Shown in pieces: positions 1 through 11,111 of a DNA stretch of 64,000 bases (the stretch's first letter is position 1; the number at the start of each line of letters is the position of its first letter). Origin of the DNA: Whitmania pigra (Eukaryota; Annelida; Clitellata; Hirudinida; Haemopidae); the NCBI GenBank assembly GCA_021613335.1, contig JAJTWR010000097.1, positions 1 to 64,000 of the forward strand, in the 5' to 3' direction. A program made the translations under genes and the position numbers. The notes below the pieces were generated by a model. The model saw nothing but the letters and a program-made list of their open reading frames with translations. It searched no databases and had not been told where the DNA came from.

Positions 1-224
1 CCGTCACCTCGGCTTTCCTTTTCGAGACACTCTGAATAGGCTTCAAAAACTTGATTCGCTCCTACCCAGACTCGAAGCTATTTCAAATCGACGATGCATC
101 CAGACGGATGGGATGACGAAAATTTGCAAAACGCGCCCTCGTATTTCGCAGGGGCTCCTGCGTACGGAGTCGCGAGTAGCGAGACGAATCGTCCCTCTCA
201 ACTCCTTAAAACTCCAACGCCCTA

Positions 225-297
225 CACCTCCGACGGGACTCGAACCCGCAATCCCCGGCTTAGGAGGCCGATGCCTTATCCATTAGGCCACGGAGGC
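225..297 (-). tRNA. tRNA-Arg (anticodon CCT), copy 1
   Basis: A 73-nt cloverleaf reads on the minus strand. The acceptor stem GCCTCCG pairs with CGGAGGT. The D arm begins GGCC and the anticodon loop is CTCCTAA, giving anticodon CCT. Box B is intact (GGTTCGAGTCC). A Pol III terminator (TTTT) lies about 16 nt past the 3' end. CCA is not encoded, as expected for a eukaryotic nuclear gene. Confidence 0.93.
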
Positions 298-614
298 GCG
301 TTAGAAAAAATTCTCCGATCCTTCTACTCGATTCGACGTTAGTCGCCGTCACCTCGGCTTTCCTTTTCGAGACACTCTGAATAGGCTTCAAAAACTTGAT
401 TCGCTCCTACCCAGACTCGAAACTATTTCAAATCGACGATGCATCCAGACGGATGGGATGACGATCCCATATCGATCCTTCGAATATCGTCGCATCGAAA
501 AAGCGCCGAAAACTTGCAAAACGCGCCCTCGTATTTCGCAGGGGCTCCTGCGTACGGAGTCGCGAGTAGCGAGACGAATCGTCCCTCTCAACTCCTTAAA
601 ACTCCAACGCCCTA

Positions 615-687
615 CACCTCCGACGGGACTCGAACCCGCAATCCCCGGCTTAGGAGGCCGATGCCTTATCCATTAGGCCACGGAGGC
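615..687 (-). tRNA. tRNA-Arg (anticodon CCT), copy 2
   Basis: This 73-nt gene is identical to the copy at 225-297 and sits in the second, longer repeat unit. It has the same acceptor stem, the same anticodon loop CTCCTAA, the same box B and the same TTTT terminator downstream on the minus strand. Confidence 0.93.
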
Positions 688-823
688 GCGTTAGAAAAAA
701 TTCTCCGATCCTTCTACTCGATTCGACGTTAGTCGCCGTCACCTCGGCTTTCCTTTTCGAGACACTCTGAATAGGCTTCAAAAACTTGATTCGCTCCTAC
801 CCAGACTTGAAACTTGAGGCACT

Positions 824-1115
824 TTGGAATTTGTTCTTTGTCGACACAAGCTTCTGTATGTTGTTGTTATGTCGGCTGTCGTAGGTTTAGAACATGCCAC
901 AGTGAACCACTCGTTTGTCGCTCCAAACGTGGTTGAGAACTTGTGGAGGTTTGCTAAAGACAATTTTAATAGGATGCACGGCATCTCAGACATTCACATA
1001 GAATCATAAATGTATCAGTTCCTTTGGCACAGGTTTGGTAACAGGTACTCCTGTTTCCAGCGTAACCTAGAACTTATCCGAGAACACTATCCCATCTGAG
1101 GAAATATTGTCTTGT
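824..1115 (+). pseudogene. Merlin/ISXO2-like transposase C-terminal relic
   Basis: The plus-strand translation contains HATVNHSF-VAP, then NVVENLWRFAKDNFNRMHG, then DIHIES, a stop, and YQFLWHRFGNRY. That succession (VNHS, ENLWR-AK, FLWR) is typical of the C-terminal half of the DDE domain in ISXO2/IS1595-type transposases, called Merlin in eukaryotes. A few residues between VAP and NVVEN seem to be missing, and stop codons interrupt the frame at about 1007 and 1098. The N-terminal part is not visible because the tRNA-Arg array abuts it. This is a dead fragment. The family call rests on motif recognition only. Confidence 0.6.
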
Positions 1116-2287
1116 GGGTTCCAAAACAACCTTTTTCAGGGCTACCCAATAAGCTCAAGTATGAAAATGTGCCGCTCATAACTAGTTTTATCGCTCACAC
1201 TGATAAGAAATTAGAGAACATTGGTCGCATATCATTTCATCATAAACTATTAGAATTGCAAGCTGCTACTACTAAGTATTGAAAATGTTTTTCCTAATCA
1301 CTTTATAATAAATAGTTGTTCTATTTATTTATATTCTTCAGAATAATGTACATTTGTAGAAAACTTCTAGTCATGTCAAATTTTAAAATTTTAGTAGTGA
1401 CACCTCGCGACATATTGGTAAACGTTTAATTAAATATATATTTACTTTTAATCATTATAGGCGGAGCTAATTTTGTTTATGGGGTGGAGCTATGTCTCTT
1501 ATTTTTCATCTCATTAAGGCTGTATGCAGCTCGGACTGTTTTACCGTTTTCTTTGATGATGACGGATTAGAATATTCGAATAACCCTTATTAAACCAAAT
1601 AAATCCCCAATACTTTATGCACACTGGTAAGTTATTACGTGAAGGAAATGATCACTAAATAAAATAGACTGCAACATGTTTCGCAATTAGGCGCTAACTG
1701 ACACCAACACTTCATCGCAGCAGACAACCGCAACTGACAATCTGTGGTCAAAATAATAAATTCTTGAATAAGTAGCAAACCATTTAAAAACCCCGCCCCT
1801 AGATGGCGTTATATCATATTATTGAATGTGAACAGAAGTAGAAAAAGCAGCGAATAAAGTTTTGAAATGTGGCGACCGGTTGGAAAACAAACGCACTACT
1901 GCAGGCCTCTATTTTATTTGCGGTAAAACGTAACGTCCACGCGAGCTGCGGCTGACGTTGGCATGATAAAGAAAATTCCCGTTTTTTCAGTAAATAAAAC
2001 GGTCTCCGTGGGTCGGATGAAAGGGCCTCGAGGGCCGTAGTTTGGAAAGCCCCCGTTGTATGTATTGTACCGATTCGATACGATTTTCGTCCAACCAAAT
2101 TGCCGGACACAATCTTCAATCTAAACACTTTGAACAAATTTTGAACTTGACTTTTGATTTTAAATATATATATACACATATATAGATAGGTTGTCAAGGA
2201 GGCAGTTTTATTTACGTTAGGATACATTCAACGTCATTGTTACTCTTCATTTAGTGAAAGTTACTGTCAACATGTACGTGCATTCGT
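1116..2287. other. Intergenic, no supported gene
   Basis: AT-rich sequence between the Merlin relic and the 3' end of the Fip1-like gene. A 137-codon minus-strand open frame at 1814-2227 lies in a locally GC-richer patch (about 1860-2110), but it matches nothing I recognise and has no splice or repeat context that would support it. Confidence 0.5.
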
Positions 2288-5200
2288 TTATTTTTTATGA
2301 TCTGGCGAGCTGCTACTTTTCCGCCTCTCCTTTTCGCTACTCGAACTGCTGCTTCTCGATCGCTCGTGTCTGTGCTTCCTCGAACTGTACCTGCTTCCTG
2401 ATCTGTAATCATCGTGCGGACTTTTTTCTCTTCTGCTGCTGTGAAAATGAATTTACTTATCTGAATGTTAAATAAATACAGAATGTTTCTAGCAATTTTT
2501 GCTTTTCCTCAATAATTATTTTCACTCATTTATCATTTATGATTTTCTATAAATAAATTATGAGTACCTTCTGCTAGAGTAATGTCTCGAGCTTCTTTCT
2601 TCATCCCTGTATCCACGATGACGACTGTGGTGTCGAGATGACCTTGACATTTCATAATCTCTTCTTCTGTCCCTCTCGTGGGTGCTTCGATCCCTGTCGT
2701 ATTCACGTCGGCGACTCCTGTCCCTCGACCTATGACGGGAGTCTCCCCTCGAGTATGCGGGAGATTTTCTGGAGACAAATAAATGTTTATTATAATTCAT
2801 TCATACTTTATTTGCAGGTTGATATGAACTTAATTAATAAACTATAATTATTTAATTACTAAAATGTCATTGCTCCGTCAATTTAACAACTCAGACTCAT
2901 GCATAAGAAGTATCTAACATCTAATTCTATACCTCTCGGATGCTTCATATTTTTCCCTTGATTTGCGACCAGTTTCCTCAGTTGAGCTGCTACTGATCTC
3001 AGACTCCCTAGACCGACTGCCACTTCTACCCCACTGGGGAGGTCTGTCTTCGGAGTGGAGAGGCACTTTCCTGGTTGGAAAATAAACATTAATCAGATGT
3101 TTAGTTTTAACTTTGTAGAGAATATCAGAAATAAATATTTTATATTCTCATTTCACATCAGAAAAGTTAAACATATAGAATAAAGTGATGTGTTATTAAA
3201 GTGGATGATTAAATACTACATTTCCAATAAGAAATTAATCATCATCATATCATACGATAAAATGATTTAGACAACCTACCTGGAATCCCAATGCGGTGGT
3301 GGCATTCCAGTAGGACCTTGGAAAGCAGGTGGAGCCCCAAAAATGCTCTCCATTCTGAAGGGGGGTCGATCTGGAAAGCCCGGAACCCCGCGTCTTTCGG
3401 CACTGTGGTTTACGGCCGTGGGAGGTGGTCCTCCAATCATCGGTGGTCTGAAGAAGGCTGAAATAAGTATATATCGAACCAGTTAATTAACTAATAAAAT
3501 ACAAATAATTTCATAAAACACTTCGGAATGCTTTTTTCAAGACAATATATATTTATACTACAATAATTTGTAAGAGGATAACCCTCGCTGTTTGTCCCCC
3601 TCATTGGGACAGACAATCGTACAATAAACACTAACGATCGAATTGCCCTGCTAGTGGAGGAGGAGCAAAGTTTGGGGGAGGGGCCACAAGTATGGGCGGA
3701 TGTCCTATTATGCCTAAACGGTCAATAAACAAGCAGATTAATAACTAGGTAAAGTATTATCTATAAATCTACAAATCTTTATATATTCCGAAATTTCTGC
3801 TCAAAACTAAATCATAATTAGCTAGAACACGACAGATTCAAGAACTCATCTGGTCCCGTGTCACGATATGGAAACTTGAGAATCACTTAATGCGAGCTAC
3901 ATAAACTGGCAGAACAATGGTCTCACCCGGTGGCCCAATGACTGGGTGTCCAAGAGCACCTGGTGGCAGAGAGGACGGAGGGGGAATGGCAAAGTCCGGA
4001 GGAGGCATGTTCAACATTGGTGGTGGAATGGACATGCTGATTGGCATTACAGTGGCAACACTGGTTGCTGGTGATTGGCTGTTGAACGAGCAAGCATTCA
4101 CCGATAAGAATAACAATTATGAATTTTTCAAACAAACATCAACTAGTGTTACACAATAAGAAGTGCAACAGAATTAAACAAAAATACCACTGCATCTTGA
4201 AAGCAATAACTGCAAAAATAATTAAAATAATCGAGTGCCAACCTTGTTGGAACTTCGGTGAATTCCTGCTGAGGCCTCCTCGAGTCCCTTTGAGTGCCCC
4301 CGATCACGTCTATCACCCCAGACTGCTTCGGTGTGCCCCCAGTACCCGGACCAATGCCAGTCATTCTTTGACTAGACTGCCTACGATTCATGCCTAGGTA
4401 TGTGGCATCTGAAAATTGGTGCAATGTAGTTGATAATCTAGTTAAGTAGGACGTATTACAATGCATTTTATACTACTGCTTTATAAGTTCTATATTCATG
4501 CTACTGGCTTAAGGTTGTATTGGCATTGTTAATGATCCAAGAATTAACAAACGAATCTCACCAAGATCGTTGGCAGAATCCCCAGCAATCTGACCATTTC
4601 CCTGAACAACAACGGTTGTCAAGTTAATTCAATAAACAATTTTATTTCAATGAAAATTACCGTAAACAATAAATTACAAAACTATGTAATAATAATTTCC
4701 TGCAAGGAATATTTGTGCAAAGCATGTGATGTTGCTCATTTGCAATTTCTAATATCTAAATTATAAGATGCACTTCAAATTTATGCAAAACATCTGTGTA
4801 ACAACTTATAGATATGATGACAATGAGTATCGTTTGACATAATAAGAAAATAATGTACCAATTAATTATTATTAAATATATATCAATCAATCAATCCTAC
4901 CACAATGAGGCCAGATCTGCAATTATTTTCCAGTCTCAGTCTTCTCTGCTTCTCGCAATATTTCATCCACGTGTCTTCAGTGAAGCCGTAGTTGAAATAG
5001 TCCGTTATGTCGGCGCCTGTTGTGCGATGGTTTTGGTGATGATGACAATAATTGTCAAACAATAAATGCCAAAGAATTCATCAGGCAAACATCTAAGAAA
5101 TACTGCTAGAAACACATGTTGCTGATGTTTTGTGAAAAAAGATTGACATTATTGCTACTCAAAGCTTGCTTGCTTGGCAATTCTATGCAGCTGCAACTAA

Positions 5201-6843
5201 CTACAACTGATACCTGTTGATCTAATGATACAACTTAACCAACTTATCGCATGACCAACCTGGTTTTCTCCAGGGCTTCTCGTCGATTTTGATGTTGTTG
5301 AGGTCGTATTCGTAGATCTGAACTCCTTTGACATTCCCGATGGCATCAACATCCACGCCCTTCGAGGGAGGCTTTGTAGAATTTACAACTGGCAGACTGA
5401 TCGGAGCACCTGGTGCAACTGTCATGGTTCATTAAGCCATTAGTCATGGTTCAATTGTCATGCAATGTTCATAAAAAGTAAAGCAATAATAGTTTAAGGC
5501 AGGAATAGCCTTAAACGGCACATAAAAATCCCTCTTCATGTATATTATTTTTAACAGCATGCTCGAGTAATATATACATCATAGTTATTATATAATCTAG
5601 ATGTAACTTAGATCTTATCTTACATCACGCAACAAAATCAACAAAGGAGATGACGAAATCACTAATAAATGTTTCAAAAATGCTCACTTGCTCCTGGCGG
5701 TCCTGGGTATTTGCTGCGAATAAAAAGTTTTAATCAGCCAATCAATTTCAAGTCATTAGAGTCAGAAATTAGTATTGAAATGACAACTACAGCCACACTT
5801 ACATCAACACAATGGCAGCTGTTACATTACTATCTTAACATGGTCTAACATCACACGTGAAGACATCGTAACAATTTAAACCTATACAACATGACCAAAA
5901 GATGTACTAACTCATATATCTCCTTTATGTCCCTCAGAGTGACCTGAACATCATCGTCCCCAGAATCATCATAGTCAGACTTGTTGTTGACGTCGTCGTC
6001 GTCATCGTTTTGGTGGTTGTTGGTGATGTCTTCTCCGTCCATAAAATCGGTCTCGTGAGTGTCCGCAACATCGCCGGCAGTTGCGTCGTTCGTCTCCGCC
6101 TTCACTCCGTTCACTCCTTTGTCATCAGAATCCTGGTCGAATGACTAAAAAGGCTAGTTTGATGATCATGATGCTTTGATAAGGTTGACAATACATTTTA
6201 GAATCAATAATGTTTGTATGCTGCTGTTGACAGTATTCAATAATAGGTATCTCATCCTTATTATTTGAGAAAAACATAGTTGCACAATAGCTTGATAGTT
6301 GTACTCCAAATAAAAAGTGTAAAGTGGTAAGGAAGGCAAGTTGTGTGAGTCGTTACTTACATAAAAACAATTTAGAACAACATGAAATTAACAATCGTAA
6401 GTAATCATCTGACATTTGAGTTACATCCATGCATATTTTGTAAAGGCATGTTTGACTTCAGTTGCAATATTTATTCGGATGGCTACAAATCATTTTATGT
6501 CCGTTACCAACCTCCATGGCTTCAAGTTTCTCCAATTCATCCCTTTCAGTCTGATTATTATCCGTCGAGTTACTGATAAATTTACATACTTTCTCATAAA
6601 CAACATTTAAGAAACAACGTGACGAAAATTACTTCCATGTCAAAATTAGAAAGCACAAAATAGACATGACGCCGATTTGAAAACATTGTCGAAACAACTC
6701 ACTCTAGGGTGTCTTTCAAGACATCGTTGTCTGAAATATATGACGCAATTTAAACCTAGTTTCTATCTCAACTGAAAATTAAAAAAAAAAATACCCCTAC
6801 CATAGAGCCACGAATCCTCGTTTTCGTTATCTATCGACGCCAT
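2288..6843 (-). CDS. FIP1L1-like: Fip1-like mRNA 3'-end processing factor (15 exons, complete)
   Basis: Fip1 is the subunit of the cleavage and polyadenylation specificity factor that bridges it to poly(A) polymerase in the nucleus. Exons, in transcript order on the minus strand: 6801-6843, 6703-6730, 6512-6572, 5912-6132, 5688-5713, 5260-5418, 4901-5016, 4562-4601, 4243-4408, 3927-4078, 3636-3704, 3280-3457, 2933-3070, 2568-2768, 2288-2438. All junctions are GT-AG and phases agree throughout, giving 582 residues, close to vertebrate FIP1L1. Start is [15 protein letters not shown]. An acidic stretch ends in [12 protein letters not shown] (about residues 105-116). The Fip1 signature EKPWRKPG then [17 protein letters not shown] spans about 173-196. 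GVIDVIGG follows. The middle is Met/Pro-rich, and the C-terminal 150 residues are Arg/Ser/Glu/His-rich (RS-like), as in animal Fip1. The stop overlaps an AATAAA hexamer. Exon edges are inferred, so single-codon errors are possible. Confidence 0.92.
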
Positions 6844-7388
6844 TTTCAAAATTTACTTTTGCAAATTTGTTGTTGCCTTACAAAAATTAAACAAACCGTC
6901 GGGGCATCGAAGATCAAATAAATCTTATTTGTGTAAACTTAAATATTAAATGCAAAAGAGTTCTATAATTTATATAATATTATTCTTAAAAACTGAAGTG
7001 ATACTGCTGTTAAAGCGCACACCAACAATAAATTGTTGAATTACTCTTTACGAAAAGGATAAAATTTATAAAATTTCAAATATTGCCGATGTGATTAGTT
7101 AAAGATAACAGAACTAATAAGCTTTAAATGTAAAATACGACACGTTTTTAAATTTTACGATTCACGGTAAATGAAATTTTAACTTTAAATTGCGGAACTA
7201 TTTAAATTAATGGGAATATAAGCGTCAAAAACATTTTTATTATAAAATTCATAAAAGCTACTACCATTACTTGGCGAAATCATATAGTAAAATATGAACT
7301 AAAATTTTGCGCTTCTTTTTTTATTATTATATATACGGATTTAAGGATGTCATGCCATTACTAATAAATTACATTTAGGCGAAAAACG
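6844..7388. promoter_or_regulatory. Upstream region of the Fip1-like gene, no sites resolved
   Basis: About 545 bp of AT-rich DNA between the Fip1-like start codon and the first tRNA-Ala gene. It should hold the Fip1-like promoter because the gene reads away from here on the minus strand. I see no convincing TATA box or other core element, and no coding sequence. Confidence 0.35.
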
Positions 7389-7460
7389 TGGAGATGACGG
7401 GGATTGAACCCGTGGCCTCTCACATGCGAAGCGAGCGCTCTACCACTGAGCTACATCCCC
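7389..7460 (-). tRNA. tRNA-Ala (anticodon CGC), copy 1
   Basis: A 72-nt minus-strand cloverleaf. GGGGATG pairs with CATCTCC, which includes the G3:U70 wobble that identifies alanine tRNAs. The anticodon loop is TTCGCAT, giving CGC. Box A (TAGCTCAGTGG) and box B (GGTTCAATCCC) are intact. A TTTTT terminator follows within about 3 nt of the 3' end. It is the first of eight near-identical copies in the window. Confidence 0.93.
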
Positions 7461-8089
7461 ACGGGATACTGCCATGTATCATCAAAATGTAATCAAATTT
7501 AATTTTTAAGCTTCAAATTTTCCAGCTTTGTTGGTAGGCTGGCGGGAGCCTGAAAACATGAGATGTCATTTCTACTGGTTCCAGGAGAGCGCAACTTCCA
7601 ATAGGGAGCAAGAAAAACTTTATTCGATATCCATGATCGGCCTGAGAGTCATTTGTAACTCAACGTTTGGTCAGGAAATGGCCTCTAGGAATTAATAAAG
7701 ATGGATTCATCGTCAAAAAGAATACGTGGAAGTATGATGCAATGATAGTAAGAATAACGAATCTAACTCGACCCCAGTTTTTAGTATTATTATCTGTGAT
7801 GGGTACAACCTTCTTAAGTTGTAGTTATAGTTAACTGCCACCTACTTCATTACTGGCAGTTCAGGTTGGGTCGCTAAAACAATACATAACGACTGTTGTT
7901 ATTATCGCCGCGTGCAAGAACGCTGCCCATTAGGCCAACCTGCACATGCAGTTATAACTTTCTTAATCACCAATGAAGTATTTAACTATTTAAGAACTCA
8001 TATTGATAATGTATGTACCATAAAATAATCATTCAAACCATCGAAGGATGAATTATGGATAAGTTATAAAAGTTTGGTATAGTTAGTAA

Positions 8090-8832
8090 TTATGACTGTG
8101 AACATGTATGCACCACAGCTGACATCTGGACTCACCATGCTCGAAGTTACATTGGTGTTACATGCCATTGGCTGAGCCAAAGTGATTACAGCACTTGCAT
8201 TTAGACGATTTCGAGGTACTCATTCATTTGACAAAATTGCATCCACTCTTATGAGCATCTTTACTAAATTTGACCTCGGGAGTTCTAATATAGTGCATGT
8301 TGTTACTGACAATGGAGGCAATTTCGTTAAAGTCTTCAAACAATTTTCTGAGCCAAGCATATTAGAGGTGGAACCATCTGATGGATGCGACATTGATGAT
8401 GAGACTAATAGTCATTTAGAAATATCACAGTTTTCTGAGCAGACGTAATCAGAATCATGTATTTATCTGCCTTCTCATTTACCATGTTTCTCGCACACAC
8501 TAAATTTATTGGCTTCTGTGGATGCCAACAAAACACTGGCAAGTGGTGCATCCTATAAGCGAATGTATCGATCAGTGGCTGGCAAATGTTCCAGCTTAAG
8601 TAATGCATCCCATCAGAGTTCAAAAGCTGCTGAAGCTGTGTTTGATGTTCTTGGGAGAACAATACCTAAGCCAAACTCAACTCGGTGGAACTCCGAATTT
8701 AACAGTTATAGAGCCATCTATGATATGAAGGACAGAGTTAATATCGTGATGGAACCGTTCCATCATCTGCACCTGTTGAAATGCTATTCAGTCAAGCTGG
8801 TCTTATACTGACTCCTCAGCGTAACAGACTCT
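8090..8832 (+). pseudogene. hAT transposase fragment, copy A (frameshift and stop)
   Basis: The central catalytic region of a hAT-superfamily (BED-type) transposase. CTTADIWTHHARSYIGVTCHW is readable in one frame. After a frameshift near 8178 the sequence continues ITALAFRRFRGTHSFDKIAS, VVTDNGGNFVKVF, LPCFSHTLNLLASVD and KPNSTRWNSEFNSY. A TAA interrupts it at about 8446, where copy B has GAA. The N-terminal BED finger and the C-terminal dimerisation domain are missing. The right end is broken by the insertion at 8842. Confidence 0.85.
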
Positions 8833-8841
8833 GTGACAAAT

Positions 8842-9836
8842 GGCACCCCGTCATAACAGCCCGACGACAAAATAGCCCCAACAAAACAGCCCCGTCAAAA
8901 TAGCCCTCGTCAAAATAGCCCTGACACCAGGGTCGGACTGGCTTAAAAAACCGGCCCGGGAAATTTTATTTAACTCCTAGTTTGATCAACTTAAACATAA
9001 GAAACACTAGAGTCTAAAATTTCTATTCACTATTAACTATTATAACAGCTTTTTCACCGTTTCACTAGTCGATGCTAAAACATCAATGATTTCATTGTTA
9101 TTGATTCTTGGAAAAGAGTCTTTTTCACAAGACATCAGCATGAATGATCGTAGAATTGACTGGTTCAGAAAATTTCTTAATCTGTTCAAAACGTATTTAA
9201 ATTTTGAAAACGACCTCTCACAAGCAACTTGTGATGAGGATAATGTCAACACAAATTTGTAAGCCAGATACAAATTTGAATAAGCAAGACTATGCAAATT
9301 AAATTTCTGGAGAACAATAATAACAACAGAAAATACATGTTTTGCAAAATGTGCATTTATTTCTGTGGTTGTTGCTGTTTTCAACTGTTGGAATAGTAAA
9401 GATATTTTCAAGTAATTCTACTGATTCAGATTGTTGAAATTAATTTTATCAAATGTCAACGGAAAAGTAGTTAAAAACAGTTAAACTGCAGTAGTTAACT
9501 ATTTGCACTAATTTCGAATTAAATTTCGATTCAGTTTCACAACATTTTTAAAAAATACTTTGATATGGAGTTATCATGGGGCTATTTTGTCGCCGGGTTG
9601 TTTTGTCCTGGGCTATTTTGTCACCAGGCTATTTTGTCGGGGCTATTTTGACGGGGCCATTTTGACGGGATTTATCCGTCCTGGGCTATTTTGTCTCCGT
9701 GCTGTTTCGACGGGGCTGTTTTTTCGGGGCGGTTTTGTCGGGGCTGTTTTGTCTTGAGCTATTTTGACGCCGGGCTATTTTGACGGGGCTGTTTTGTCGG
9801 GGCTATTCTGTCGCCGAGCTGTTATGACGGGACACC
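8842..9836. mobile_element. 995-bp TIR element with subterminal minisatellite, inserted in hAT copy A
   Basis: The left end GGCACCCCGTCATAACAGC and the reverse complement of the right end, GGTGTCCCGTCATAACAGC, form terminal inverted repeats. The element is flanked by the direct repeat GTGACAAAT at 8833-8841 and 9837-9845. The uninterrupted site, with a single GTGACAAAT, survives in hAT copy B near 11854. Both ends carry reiterated 14-16 bp motifs of the type 'gacaaaatagcccc': about 90 bp on the left and about 260 bp on the right. The duplication is 8-9 bp depending on how the border T is assigned; 8 bp would fit hAT. No intact transposase is present, so it is non-autonomous. Confidence 0.85.
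8934..9550 (-). pseudogene. Nested hAT remnant with C-terminal dimerisation domain
   Basis: The minus-strand open frame 9040-9411 translates to sequence with SSSQVACERSFSKFKYVLNRL and LNQSILRSFMLM, the hAT C-terminal dimerisation signature (A-CERSFS, LR-L). It lies inside the TIR element at 8842-9836. The plus-strand sequence cagggtcggactggc at about 8934 resembles a hAT terminal repeat start, so this may be a second hAT piece nested in the first element. Alternatively it is the decayed transposase of the 995-bp element itself. The catalytic core is absent. Confidence 0.7.
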
Positions 9837-9985
9837 GTGACAAATATTTTGAAACACTACTTCTTTTAAAGAAAAATAAACAATTTTATTGATAAATGTA
9901 AATTCTGTTACATTTGTCTTAACATTGTATGAAGATAACAAATATTATTTCTGATCAATGAAGGAAAAGTACTTATACTTATACT

Positions 9986-10100
9986 AGTACTTATACTTAA
10001 GTACATTGACTACAACGTACTTGTACCTGTACTTATAAGTACCTTCAGCCCCAAGTACTTGTACTTATACTTATACTTATACTTTAGTACATTTTTGGAG
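9986..10100. repeat. Short 'gtacttata' repeat tract
   Basis: Reiterated, partly palindromic motifs (aagtacttgtac, tacttatactta, gtacttataagtac). The tract also occurs at 11985-12100 and 53547-53695, each time at the end of the hAT-related module, which suggests a subterminal repeat of a hAT element. Confidence 0.7.
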
Positions 10101-10411
10101 TACTTATGGCAACACTGCATTTACAGCTAACTGCCAACTACGTTACTGGCAGTTCAGGTTGGGTCGCCAAAATAAATAAAGATTGTTGTTATTATCGCCG
10201 CGTGCAAGAAACGCTGCCCATTCGGCCAACCTGCACAAGCAGTCATAACTACTTTCTTAACTGCCAATGAAGTATTTAACTATTTAATAACTCATACTGA
10301 TAGCGCATGTACCATAAAACAATCTGTCACGCCATCAAAAGATGGGTTATGGGTAAGTTATAAAAGTTTGGTATAGTTAATACGATACAATTCAGTCTAT
10401 AACGAAAAGAC

Positions 10412-10483
10412 TGGAGATGACGGGGATTGAACCCGTGACCTCTCACATGCGAAGCGAGCGCTCAACCACTGAGCTACATCCCC
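10412..10483 (-). tRNA. tRNA-Ala (anticodon CGC), copy 2
   Basis: Same 72-nt structure and CGC anticodon as copy 1, with G3:U70. Two substitutions are visible: one at the end of the D loop (GGTTGAGC instead of GGTAGAGC) and one in the variable region (AGGTC instead of AGGCC). Neither breaks a stem. A TTTT terminator lies a few nt beyond the 3' end. Confidence 0.88.
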
Positions 10484-11111
10484 ACGGGATACTGCCATGT
10501 ATCATCAAAATGTAATCAAATTTAATTTTTAAGCTTCAAATTTTCCAGCTTTGTTGGTAGGCTGGCGGGAGCCTGAAAACATGAGATGTCATTTCTACTG
10601 GTTCCAGGAGAGCGCAACTTCCAATAGGGAGCAAGAAAAACTTTATTCGATATCCATGATCGGCCTGAGAGTCATTTGTAACTCAACGTTTGGTCAGGAA
10701 ATGGCCTCTAGGAATTAATAAAGATGGATTCATCGTCAAAAAGAATACGTGGAAGTATGATGCAATGATAGTAAGAATAACGAATCTAACTCGACCCCAG
10801 TTTTTAGTATTATTATCTGTGATGGGTACAACCTTCTTAAGTTGTAGTTATAGTTAACTGCTACCTACTTCATTACTGGCAGTTCAGGTTGGGTCGCTAA
10901 AACGATACATAACGACTGTTGTTATTATCGCCGCGTGCAAGAACGCTGCCCATTAGGCCAACCTGCACATGCAGTTATAACTTTCTTAACCACCAATGAA
11001 GTATTTAACTATTTAAGAACTCATATTGATAATGTATGTACCATAAAATAATCATTCAAACCATCGAAGGATGAATTATGGATAAGTTATAAAAGTTTGG
11101 TATAGTTAGTA

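Larger units (their letters stand above)
1..815. repeat. Tandem array carrying tRNA-Arg genes
   Basis: Direct repeat units begin at 1, 347 and 737 (each opens with ccgtcacctcgg). The first unit is 346 bp. The second is 390 bp because it has about 44 extra bases after the shared 'ggatgggatgacg' stretch near 460-505. The third is cut off near 815, where unrelated transposase-like sequence begins. Each complete unit carries one tRNA-Arg(CCT) gene on the minus strand. ORFs called across this array are only open frames through repeat and tRNA sequence. The array probably continues to the left of the window. Confidence 0.9.

Noticed and set aside
94..732. Open frames of 82 and 97 codons with identical C-termini
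   Set aside because: They run through the tRNA-Arg gene and its repeat unit. The shared end is the tRNA sequence itself.
9560..9757. 65-codon plus-strand frame with repeated Gly/Phe motifs
   Set aside because: It is the translation of the 14-16 bp subterminal minisatellite of the 995-bp TIR element.
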